From contig OX457029.1 in the NCBI GenBank assembly GCA_949752745.1, forward strand, positions 47,050,228-47,114,227: a stretch of DNA of 64,000 nucleotides, written 5' to 3'. This document shows, one piece after another, positions 50,268 to 58,568 of this stretch. Source of the stretch: Protula sp. h YS-2021 (lineage: Eukaryota; Annelida; Polychaeta; Sabellida; Serpulidae). Under the pieces are notes generated by a model. That model was not told the origin of the DNA. It made no database searches and worked only from the letters and a program-made list of their open reading frames with translations. How positions within the stretch are numbered: the first letter of the stretch is position 1; each line of letters opens with the position of its first letter. The position numbers were made by a program, and so were the translations under genes.

Positions 50268-51113
50268 ATGTCGCAAACTATTCGGCTTTCTGTGTCCCAA
50301 ATATTGCAACATATGTGGGATCAAGGAAAAATACAAGGAAGTGAAAACAAAGGGAGTGAGAAAGACCATAGAAGAGATAGAGCAGGTCAACAGCGCATTA
50401 GCAGCAAAATCAGGTCGAGAGGTCGGACCATCCATTCGTTTTGTGATCCATTTAATTTTAAATCTGTATCTTATATACGGGACAGTGAGAGAAATGTGGT
50501 TAGCCTATTAAATTTAATTTCAAAAATAAGATATTTAATAGATAACGGTGTTACATATGAGCTACAGCTCTTCCTTCCTCTGAGCGTCTTAACTGGTGAT
50601 GAAACATACGACTCTTATAGGGTTTTTGGGACTATAGATAAAATTCTTCTCGACGACACTGGTGGACTAGTGGTTGTTGAATTAAAAACACATATGAAAA
50701 CATGTGCCACAGGTTATCCCAGGGTTGAGAAAATATGGGAAAGATATGCCCAAAAACAAGTTAATGTCTATGTGTTAATGCTAGATCGTTTCATACAGGC
50801 TATTAATAACAGATCAGAAATTGTAAAAAACCTGTTTACTGATTTGGTTCCCTCAAGGCAAATATCCAATCTTATTTACCCACATCGTTCGTTAGACAAA
50901 GTCTACCTTGAGTTGGAAAGTGAAGTTGCTCGTCTCTCGCATCGGTTAAAACGTGCCACACGAGGTATGGTTTTCCACTGTTCCCAGACATTAGCCTTAC
51001 GTAGTATATATTTTGGTCAGCCGGCAATTCCAGCATACGCAACGAAAGTACGAATTTCAAAAACACTCACACAGAAAGAACTAAAAGAAATAGTACCATG
51101 GCATATACATTAA
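50268..51113 (+). CDS. PD-(D/E)XK nuclease of RecB/Cas4/Exo5 type
   Basis: 281 aa. The catalytic signature is visible: D124 in GTIDKIL, then E138-x-K140 in VVVELKTH, followed by Q164-x3-Y168-x3-L in QVNVYVLML, the RecB-type motif III. Residues 20-55 are polar and basic, possibly disordered. A 5'-3' exonuclease or recombination nuclease acting on viral DNA is likely, comparable in role to the herpesvirus alkaline nuclease, although the third motif resembles RecB/Exo5 families. An oligo-A leader precedes the ATG. The stop overlaps the next start (TAATG at 51111-51115). Confidence 0.88.
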   Translation: MSQTIRLSVSQILQHMWDQGKIQGSENKGSEKDHRRDRAGQQRISSKIRSRGRTIHSFCDPFNFKSVSYIRDSERNVVSLLNLISKIRYLIDNGVTYELQLFLPLSVLTGDETYDSYRVFGTIDKILLDDTGGLVVVELKTHMKTCATGYPRVEKIWERYAQKQVNVYVLMLDRFIQAINNRSEIVKNLFTDLVPSRQISNLIYPHRSLDKVYLELESEVARLSHRLKRATRGMVFHCSQTLALRSIYFGQPAIPAYATKVRISKTLTQKELKEIVPWHIH

Positions 51114-52085
51114 TGAGCAAGGTTTCCTTTATGCTATCAAAATGGAAATATATTGATCTCGGCGTAAAAAATATGTCTAAATGGATTGGTGCAGTTTATA
51201 GAGCAATTAAATTTTTGTTTAGAAGATTTAAGATCTGATTATAAAGAAGTAGTGTACAAACTTGTGCAAGGACGTGAAGATACACCTCTAAATATAACAG
51301 TACGATATTCACATAGAGTCGTATGGCTAGGGCTTTGTCGTCTAATAAAGGGGTTGAAATTTGTCGCTGCTAATTTTTCTGCATCCAATAGAAGAGAAGT
51401 GGAACGTAAATATTTCAGTTTGCTATTAATACCTCCCACGCACCTATATCATTACACTTACGGTCTCAACATTGCTTCAGATCTGCTACATAATGTATTT
51501 TATATTTGTTTTTTAATGCATTCGGATATAACCTACAAATTAAACATTGGAATATATCGACGTCATATCGGTAGTGTTTCTTGTGAAGATATTGAAAATA
51601 ATCCTATTATATCTCATATACCTAGATTAAATGAACTTTTAATCTATTGTGCTGAATTACAAAGCTACCCACTCGTACCTCCCGATTTAGCTGGGTTTAT
51701 CTGTTCAACAAAGCACAAAGTTGTTCAAGAAGATATGGAAATACTTACACCTGGGCCCGATAATAGATGTCAAATTAAAAGTTTAGAGGATATTAGGGCA
51801 TGTATTTTATGTAAGTTAAATAATTTGAATATAGGCATTACAGATGAGGAAGAACAAAATACAAGAGTACCATGTAGGTGTTTATTATATAGTGGACAAT
51901 TTTTTTCTGAATCTTTTTTCCAAAGTTCTTATTTAACGCGCGCATTTTTACTTATTCATGTGTTGCTCACAAAGAGAGGCCAAGAAAAAATCGAACAAGG
52001 ATGTGGGTGTGATGAGCACAAACGTGTTTTTCGTAAGCATGTTTACGACTGTCGTAAGGTATTAGAAAAGGCCGGCTTATGTTAA
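51113..52085 (+). CDS. Unknown protein; reading frame interrupted near its start
   Basis: The long frame (51168-52085, about 300 codons) has no ATG until about residue 113, yet it is clearly coding. An ATG at 51113, overlapping the stop of the nuclease gene as TAATG, opens a 42-codon frame that stops at 51239. The two frames overlap (51168-51239) and differ by +1. Either one base is inserted here (a TTTTT run at 51218-51222 is a candidate), or translation shifts frame, or there is an unseen splice. The C-terminal part has a Cys/His set (PCRCLL, GCGCDEH). Function unknown. Confidence 0.7.
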
Positions 52086-52192
52086 TATATAGCCGCAATT
52101 TGCTGTCCAATAGAACCCGATTATGTTAATAAGAGAGGCGAAGGCCCCTCTCACAACACTGCACATGTGTTTTTCATGACATGTGCATACAG

Positions 52193-52199
52193 TATAAAT
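52193..52199 (+). promoter_or_regulatory. TATA box of the 124-aa gene
   Basis: TATAAAT lies 93 nt before ATG 52286 and downstream of an in-frame ATG at 52181, which supports use of the inner ATG. Confidence 0.5.
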
Positions 52200-52285
52200 T
52201 GCGAAGATGTAGCGGTTTCATAGCATTCCACGTTATTCTGTCTGCGAGCACTGTGAAGTTAAAAGAAATAAAAAACAAAAAGAAA

Positions 52286-52660
52286 ATGGCAAACCAATGT
52301 GACACGAAAGTGATGTTCGAGACCAGTGTGTGGAATCTTCTCCACACAAAGGCGATTGAGGTGGTCGACGAATACAGACTTTCCATACCGGGTAAACTCC
52401 GGTTTGGGAGCTCTGCACTAAAAATTGACGTCGGTAGGATCAGTGAATGTTTTCCAAAACGAAATATTTGTGCCGTCTTTGAACATTTTGAAAGGCTTGA
52501 GTGTCCTGTGATGAGATTTGGGGACAAGGCCATTGTGTTTCCGTCCGACGAGTGTACAAGATATGACGATGATGAAACAGACGAATGGCTCTTAGTTGAA
52601 ATGCGAAATGCCCTCAAGGCTCTAAACGCAGCGTATCTCTCCGAAGAAGTTTGGCCGTGA
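52286..52660 (+). CDS. Small protein of unknown function, 124 aa
   Basis: Start chosen at 52286 (AAAATGG context, A-rich leader, TATA box upstream); the in-frame ATG at 52181 lies before the TATA box. Soluble, with an acidic turn YDDDETDEW (about 100-108) and helical end. GC content is higher than in neighbours, which may reflect recent gain. The opposite strand is also open at 52174-52617 but has a Ser-rich, shadow-like composition. Not recognised. Confidence 0.72.
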   Translation: MANQCDTKVMFETSVWNLLHTKAIEVVDEYRLSIPGKLRFGSSALKIDVGRISECFPKRNICAVFEHFERLECPVMRFGDKAIVFPSDECTRYDDDETDEWLLVEMRNALKALNAAYLSEEVWP

Positions 52661-52670
52661 GGATATTGCT

Positions 52671-52787
52671 TGTTTTGTCTATTTTAATTGATTTAAGTTT
52701 CAACTGAGTCTTTCTATAGCAACAGAACAGACACTATATGACCTTAACGGGTTGCTGGTGTCGTTAAACCAATCAAGCAATCAAAAC
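52671..52787 (+). repeat. Dispersed repeat, GTCTATTTTAA-type head
   Basis: TTTTGTCTATTTTAATTGATT head, CTATAGCAACAGAAC, then GGTGTCGTTAAACCAATC tail. Closest copy is 45421-45531. Confidence 0.82.
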
Positions 52788-52854
52788 TGTGAGGATAAAC
52801 TTTTCAAAAAAAAAAAACATAACCCAGTTCTCTCAAGTGGAACTGACGTGTTTC

Positions 52855-52928
52855 TGACATGTTCGGACACAATGTTACCTGCTAATGGGTTAGTCGTGTC
52901 ACTTAACAAATTATATAAATGACTAACT
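52855..52928 (+). repeat. Dispersed intergenic element copy
   Basis: CTGACATGTTCGGACACAAT, GCTAATGGGTTAGTCGTGTC, then AACAAATTATATAAATGACTAAC. Confidence 0.75.
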
Positions 52929-53219
52929 CTATTCAGGATATTGAAGACTGCAAAAAAACATCAAAAACGGGTATGACGCTAACTGTCATTTGTATCAATG
53001 AAAACAAACTCTAATTATTTTGTCGATAACTGACTTTGTATGTGTGTGTGGAGGGGGAGTATTATAAGGAAATATATTGTATTGTAGAAAAGTGCTTTTA
53101 TTTTTCACAAATAAAGTGAAAACAGGCGTTGGGGATGGGAGGGGGGGGGTAATGGTAGGTTTAACATAATGACACATACGTAATGCATATGGTATTTTTT
53201 ATGTAATGGGATATGTATT

Positions 53220-53259
53220 GACGCAGTGTAATTCGCTAAGTGTCGATCGTGGCGCCTTA
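53220..53259 (+). repeat. Dispersed intergenic element, decayed copy
   Basis: GACGCAGTGTAATTCGCTAAG, GTCGATCGTGGCG; the tail is lost. Confidence 0.6.
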
Positions 53260-53394
53260 GAAGAGTCATTTTTACCTCGCCAATAAACAGTACAACAGGC
53301 ATGAAAAGGGGGAGCGGAGAAGGGGGGGGAGAGGACAAGGTTCATATAATAACTCTTGTGTATTATATTTGTTTTGTTTTACATATGCATGTAT

Positions 53395-53460
53395 ATGACC
53401 CAATGCAAATAGCTAATGGGTCGGTTATGTCGTTAAACAGGTCTTACAAATAATTACCTG
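53395..53460 (+). repeat. Dispersed intergenic element copy
   Basis: GACCCAATGCAAATAGCTAA, GGGTCGGTTATGTCGTTAAAC, then a different end (GGTCTTACAAATAATTACC). Confidence 0.7.
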
Positions 53461-53684
53461 TAATATGATAGAGCTCGAAACGAATTAAAAAAATTACCCG
53501 GAGCGTAATGTAAACGTTACCTTGTTGTGTGTGTGTGTGGTCTTAGAAGAGACATTTATTCTTCACACGTAAACAGTGAGACAACCAGGGTTAAGGGTGG
53601 TGGTGGTAGGTGATGGTGGGGTTCAGGTAATAACTCTTGTGTAATGCGTTTGTTTAATTAAATATATATATAATTGGGTACGTA

Positions 53685-53739
53685 TTGAAACAATGCACCT
53701 AGTTATTTTGGTCAGTCGTGTAGGTAATCGGGTCTTAGA
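53685..53739 (+). repeat. Dispersed intergenic element, decayed copy
   Basis: GAAACAATGCACCTAGTTAT, GGTCAGTCGTGTAGGTAATC; shares its downstream GGTCTTAGAAATAATTACC with the previous copy, so both arose by local duplication. Confidence 0.6.
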
Positions 53740-54189
53740 AATAATTACCTGTAATGTGTTAGAGCTAAAAACGAATAAAAAATTCCCCCATAACGTAATG
53801 TGAGTGTAAACTAGTTTATTGTATACAAAAGTGGGCATAGAAATATGAATAAATATATATATATATAGATATATATAGATATATAAATATATATATGCGT
53901 TCTCTATTTCTTTCCTCGCTATTCGTACTCAGTGAAATGGAACATATTGAACTACCCTCAGTGCCACACAGCGAAACATATATAAATACAATACTGATAT
54001 ACAAGACGGCTGCTCATGTCAATTAATGTAGTTGAAGCTTTCACTTAAAAAAAATAAAGTATGATCTAGCAAAATAATTCACCTTTCACAGAACTCAATC
54101 CAATATCATACATAATTAACGCTTGATCTTAACTCTGTGTATTAATTGTTTTTTTATCTTTCTTTTTTTTGGGGGTAGCGTTCAATCAG

Positions 54190-54237
54190 TACTGGCATGA
54201 TTTAATCCGCTAAGGGTCGTCTGTGATGTTAAACATT
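54190..54237 (+). repeat. Dispersed intergenic element overlapping a gene end
   Basis: GCATGATTTAATCCGCTAAG, GGGTCGTCTGTGATGTTAAAC. The TTA within GTTAAAC (54229-54231) is the stop codon, read leftward, of the membrane-protein gene. Confidence 0.72.
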
Positions 54238-55266
54238 CCACATTCGAACGAGATATTTTACGTATAATGGAGCCAAACACATAATGTTGTGTAAAATAAA
54301 TATGCCAATAATACACCAATTGTAGATTACAGTCAATTGACATGTGGCCGTTGCATCGGTTTCGAACGAAGTTGTATTATCAATACCAACAATTACGCAA
54401 ATTATTAAAGTAAACAAGGGCACAGCATCATACACACCAATAAAAAATAAAAAGTTCTGCGCAAATAATTTATAGCTGTCACCTTTGCCAGCGAGAGATA
54501 CATATTTGTTGTTTCTACATAACGTAGAAAATAAATTACGGAGGATTTTAATATCATTTTTAAATTTTGATGCCACAGTGTTTGTTGAATAGAGTGTAGC
54601 ATTCCTTGGCACCGACAACATTTGCAATTTTATTAGCTGTCTTAGTTTTGCTTTGAACATGGCGCTGTCAGCCATATCAACGACCTGTTGAAATGGTAGA
54701 CCTCCCCTTCCATCTTTAATACAGTTTATAAATTTGCCATCCTCTTTCGCCGTATCGCTGTCTATTCGTAGGCATCCATTGTATCTTGTTAGAAACGTTT
54801 CTATGGTTTTCATTGAAATGGCTTTTCTACAGTATACAAATGACATCAAGCATAATGAAAATGAGATGAAATGTTGTATGGTCATTAGAATTAACAGGCA
54901 GATGGTAGTTATAGTCATGGTGTTTGGACCATTTTGACACATTCCTTTATTCGACAAATAGATGTAAATATCACCTATTAGACATGATGTCCAAAGTACT
55001 AATAATACAAAAGAGAAGATTCCCCACTTTTGTAACTTGCGACACGATTTGACTAATATATCTATATTTTGAAGCAGCGTATCTTCCGTTACGTGATCAT
55101 TTTTTTTCGCACTTGGTGTTTCTGTATCAAATCCTACTAGTGGTTCACCCTCATCGCCCTCTGCTTCTTCAATATTATTTTTAACTACACCACATCCTGA
55201 TTTATATAATGATATGATATTTGGCTGTTTAATCGTTTTTAAATCCATATGTGTTTTTCTTTGCAT
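54229..55266 (-). CDS. Multi-pass membrane protein, four predicted segments
   Basis: 345 aa. Hydrophilic N-terminal region of about 80 residues with acidic stretch EEAEGDEGEP, then hydrophobic segments at about 81-104, 117-147, 270-292 and 310-337. A 120-residue loop between segments 2 and 3 is probably on the same side as the N-terminus. M7 is an alternative start. The last codons and stop are formed by a dispersed element. Probably a virion or endomembrane protein; no family recognised. Confidence 0.84.
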   Translation of the reverse strand: MQRKTHMDLKTIKQPNIISLYKSGCGVVKNNIEEAEGDEGEPLVGFDTETPSAKKNDHVTEDTLLQNIDILVKSCRKLQKWGIFSFVLLVLWTSCLIGDIYIYLSNKGMCQNGPNTMTITTICLLILMTIQHFISFSLCLMSFVYCRKAISMKTIETFLTRYNGCLRIDSDTAKEDGKFINCIKDGRGGLPFQQVVDMADSAMFKAKLRQLIKLQMLSVPRNATLYSTNTVASKFKNDIKILRNLFSTLCRNNKYVSLAGKGDSYKLFAQNFLFFIGVYDAVPLFTLIICVIVGIDNTTSFETDATATCQLTVIYNWCIIGIFILHNIMCLAPLYVKYLVRMWNV

Positions 55267-55433
55267 TTCGTGTCACACATCTGTGTATTAATGTCGGGCC
55301 GGTGATTTCTCTTTAGCAGATGCTACAGAACATGACGTAATGCGCTTGTTGAGTTTAGGAAAAACTTTTATTTAAATGAACAGTTGATAAAATACAGAAA
55401 AAAAGTACATAGAAACTTATATAGACGAACATA

Positions 55434-57593
55434 ATGACCTCTACATGGGACGCAGCCGCTAATGATTTTATCCGGCGGTCTGTTTCGCTTTCAGCTAAGA
55501 AATATTATCTGCAAGATGAAAAACAAAGGCAATATGAAGACAGAATCGATAAGCTTATTCGAGAAAATCTTTCTCTGAAACGAAAATTAAACGTTATTAG
55601 TCTAGTTAAGGAGATCGCAAGACCTTTAAAAGTTTCTGTCGTTTCAGAACAAATAATTGATAAGAATGATGAAGTACAAACACACGTAAATTGGATAACA
55701 GATAGAGATGAATTTTTGCAAAAAATATCTGCTGGTGAGTTGTTGGAAAGTGCCCGGTGTTTGATAAATAATGTCTCTGACGAAGATAGAGACACATTAA
55801 ATAGGATACGGGCGGGAGTGACTTTCCATCATTTTTTGATACCTGATAACGAAGACCGTTTACCTCTACCACATAATTTTATTGAAGTCCTTTTGAAACC
55901 ATACACAGAGCATGTAAATAAAATGTGTGACCGTTTTGAAGAACTAATAAGAGAAGTAGAGGCAAAGAAGAAACAGGTGAAACGTACACTTCCAAATGCT
56001 ACTGTTGACTGCATAATCAATATAAAGCCCAGTAAGTGGTTTCGTGACTTTCTGACAGCATTTTCTGCTGCAAAAAGTATAAACTCAACAACTTATCCTT
56101 TATTTGTTAATGTTGAAGAAAAAATGTACACAAATACCATTATAAATCGAATAGAAGAATCGTCAAACAGTATCAGAGAAGTAGCTATAAAACAATACCC
56201 AATAGATTTAAATTACATATGTACGAGATTTGCTTCTCTTGCAACAACGCAAAGTTTTAGGCCTGCGAAGGATATTAAAATGGCACCATGTATCTATACA
56301 GACACTGAAATATTTATTCACTATGCAGTGAGGTCGCATTCTGCGATAGATTATAAACAGTTTTTGAAACACCCACATGAATTTTTTTATACCGATAACA
56401 TGTTTAATGCTTTAAGAAAAGCAACAGACGAGATTACACAGAGTTTCAACCAAAAGTTGTTCAAATTTGCGGGAAACAAAATTACCCTGTGTGAAATATA
56501 TCAGGACAGTACACTTTGCAATGAAACGAAATATAGAGAAGTACCAATCTCTAATCAGGTTTTGGAGAATCTTTTGCGAGATGTTATTGGTAATTACAAT
56601 ACATATAAAAGAGGTTACAATATTTCTTTATTGAGCAGCACTGAAGACTGGGGAAGGGATTTCTATCAACAATCCCCAATAGGTAAATTAATACAATTTG
56701 ATACTGTAGGAAAAAAGGAAATAGACGAATATTACAAGGCGCTCGATGTAGAACATGTTGGCGATATTAGGCTGTCAGATAAAATAAATCGCTTTCGTTC
56801 TATTTACAACATATATTGTTCTTTGGTGTCTGTAGCATCTACGATTTCTATTTTAAATAATTTTACAAAATCTAAACGAGATATTACATACGGTATACAG
56901 GAATTTTTAAATTCGTGTGTCCACCATAAAACTGACAGAAATATAGTTATGTATTCTTCGACAACAGAGGCTTACCCGGGTCTTTTATTTTACACATTTC
57001 TTGGTCTGCGTGAAAAGAATATGTTAGACGAGGATCCAATAGACACAGATAGCACCTCAATACCGCATCTATGTACCACAAAGTTCTTTGAAAATAAAGA
57101 CTACAGAATCAATTTTTTTAATCTATTTTCTAAATTTATTCATATTGTTCCACAAGGAACGGATTCGTTCGAAATAGATAAAAAATTCCTAAATAAACGA
57201 GAATGTAGATACATTGAGGAGAAAGGTTTGAATGAAATCCGCATATCTGCGCGGAATACACTAAACGAGGTTATTGTATCATATCTTTCTCTTCTGGGTA
57301 GATTTTCACAAACTAGTAATTTGCACGAATGGTTTACCCCAGAAGAGGTTAAACGCTATTTTCTGAACAACATCTGTAATGATTATAAGCCGGTAACAAG
57401 TTTTGATGATGATGTCGTGAATATTGTTCAATTTTTAAGGTTACCTATAAAGTATTCTGCTACTTTGTTTTTTATTGACAAACTTGAACGTGCACTCCAT
57501 TCTTATCAAACACGTTTATCCATAAGCGATATGCTCAACGTGCCCGAAGAAAAGGAAAAGACAGTTAATTTTTTAAATATGTTGACGGACTAA
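55434..57593 (+). CDS. Large protein with N-terminal coiled coil, unknown function
   Basis: 719 aa. Residues about 22-58 form a charged coiled coil (YEDRIDKLIRENLSLKRKL), another charged helix lies near 170-188. The remainder is globular and helical. No signal or membrane segment. Size and coiled coil fit a portal or tegument protein. The other large coiled-coil protein of this window (23306-25621) is of similar size, but I saw no convincing shared sequence. Confidence 0.88.
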   Translation: MTSTWDAAANDFIRRSVSLSAKKYYLQDEKQRQYEDRIDKLIRENLSLKRKLNVISLVKEIARPLKVSVVSEQIIDKNDEVQTHVNWITDRDEFLQKISAGELLESARCLINNVSDEDRDTLNRIRAGVTFHHFLIPDNEDRLPLPHNFIEVLLKPYTEHVNKMCDRFEELIREVEAKKKQVKRTLPNATVDCIINIKPSKWFRDFLTAFSAAKSINSTTYPLFVNVEEKMYTNTIINRIEESSNSIREVAIKQYPIDLNYICTRFASLATTQSFRPAKDIKMAPCIYTDTEIFIHYAVRSHSAIDYKQFLKHPHEFFYTDNMFNALRKATDEITQSFNQKLFKFAGNKITLCEIYQDSTLCNETKYREVPISNQVLENLLRDVIGNYNTYKRGYNISLLSSTEDWGRDFYQQSPIGKLIQFDTVGKKEIDEYYKALDVEHVGDIRLSDKINRFRSIYNIYCSLVSVASTISILNNFTKSKRDITYGIQEFLNSCVHHKTDRNIVMYSSTTEAYPGLLFYTFLGLREKNMLDEDPIDTDSTSIPHLCTTKFFENKDYRINFFNLFSKFIHIVPQGTDSFEIDKKFLNKRECRYIEEKGLNEIRISARNTLNEVIVSYLSLLGRFSQTSNLHEWFTPEEVKRYFLNNICNDYKPVTSFDDDVVNIVQFLRLPIKYSATLFFIDKLERALHSYQTRLSISDMLNVPEEKEKTVNFLNMLTD

Positions 57594-57906
57594 ATGAAAA
57601 CTACGGAGTTCAGAGAGAGCTTGATCAAACCTGCGAAGCATATTCTACTCGACTGTGTAGATTTTCAAAGACCCTTTTTTTACGCCATTGCGGTGTAAAT
57701 TGTTTTAAAGACCTTTTGTAAAGCAAAAATTATTTCTTTAGTTACAGAAATACACCTGTATAGTAAGTTATGAAACGAATCCAGCTGGATTTCAGTCTGT
57801 ACATTACTTGTTTTGTCTATTTTAGTCGTTCTTAGCATCAACTGAATCTCTCTCCCAATGGTCACAGAACCGGTTGCTATTGTCGTTAAACTAATCAATC
57901 ACTCGG
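57594..57906. other. Convergent intergenic region, 313 bp
   Basis: The right part is a dispersed repeat (57808-57905); the left part is unique AT-rich sequence with no ORF that looks real. Confidence 0.65.
57808..57905 (+). repeat. Dispersed repeat, decayed GTCTATTTTAA-type copy
   Basis: CTTGTTTTGTCTATTTTAG head, GGTCACAGAACCGG middle, TTGTCGTTAAACTAATC tail. Ends directly at the stop codon of the leftward gene at 57907. Confidence 0.7.
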
Positions 57907-58272
57907 TTACAGGCAGCAGGCCTTTTTATGGTTTGTTGCTTTTGCACGGTTATTACGTAGTTGAATTCTCTCTTCTAGTTCCTCGTCAGTACTTTCGTTG
58001 TTGCCTTCCTCATCACTGCCATCTTCATCATCTTCATCATCTGATCTGTTACTGTTATTCCCGAAACCGTAGCTATAACGAATTTCAGATGTATCAGTTC
58101 TCCGTTTTTTACACATTTCCCATGCCTTTAAAATAAAATGTATATACTTATAGTAGTATTGGACGCACGATATAAGAAACGTTATAGAGACTATTACTAA
58201 AATAGCTACACATATGTTACGTGTATTTATTATGAGTGCAGTTAGGTGATATTTGCTGGATCCGTGTGTCAT
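57907..58272 (-). CDS. Small single-pass membrane protein with acidic tail
   Basis: 121 aa. One transmembrane segment (about 17-39), then a mainly acidic cytoplasmic tail with SDDEDDEDGSDEEGNNE (about 77-93) and a Cys pair at the end (KKACCL) that could be palmitoylated. No signal peptide before the segment. Acidic clusters in such tails often act as sorting signals in herpesvirus envelope proteins; that role here is inferred. Confidence 0.75.
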   Translation of the reverse strand: MTHGSSKYHLTALIINTRNICVAILVIVSITFLISCVQYYYKYIHFILKAWEMCKKRRTDTSEIRYSYGFGNNSNRSDDEDDEDGSDEEGNNESTDEELEERIQLRNNRAKATNHKKACCL

Positions 58273-58568
58273 GGCTTCTCGTACTTTGTATTTCTATTCA
58301 TATACTGGAGAGTTTGTGGTTGTTCTCTTTTTTTTTTTACTGTTTTTACTACCCCGTGTTTAAATATGATAATGGTTAGCGTCTTATTTTCTCTATCTCA
58401 ACTATTCCTTCTCCATTAATGTGGTTACATGAACGAGCAGTTATTAAATAGATAAATACGAGCACCGTTAAAGAAATTACAGGCTAATTCTTAAAAATAA
58501 AAAAATAAAAACAAAAATAAAAATAAAAAAAGGGGCACTAACAAAGGCACACAGAACAGTTACCACGG
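58273..58568. other. Divergent intergenic region with A-rich leader
   Basis: 296 bp between the small membrane protein and the 650-aa gene. The last 80 nt before ATG 58569 include a long run of AAAAATA repeats (about 58490-58531) that would fall in the mRNA leader. Confidence 0.6.

Larger units (their letters stand above)
52661..54228. other. Repeat-rich non-coding region, 1568 bp
   Basis: Contains at least six copies of dispersed elements in different states of decay (52671, 52855, 53220, 53395, 53685, 54190), a (GT)n tract at about 53526-53540, a G-rich run at about 53137-53149, a pair of ATAATTACCTGTAAT repeats (53451, 53739) and an AT-rich stretch (53849-53895). No ORF looks real. Confidence 0.75.

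Noticed and set aside
52174..52617. 147-codon minus-strand ORF opposite the 124-aa gene
   Set aside because: Ser-rich shadow; the TATA box and start context support the plus strand.
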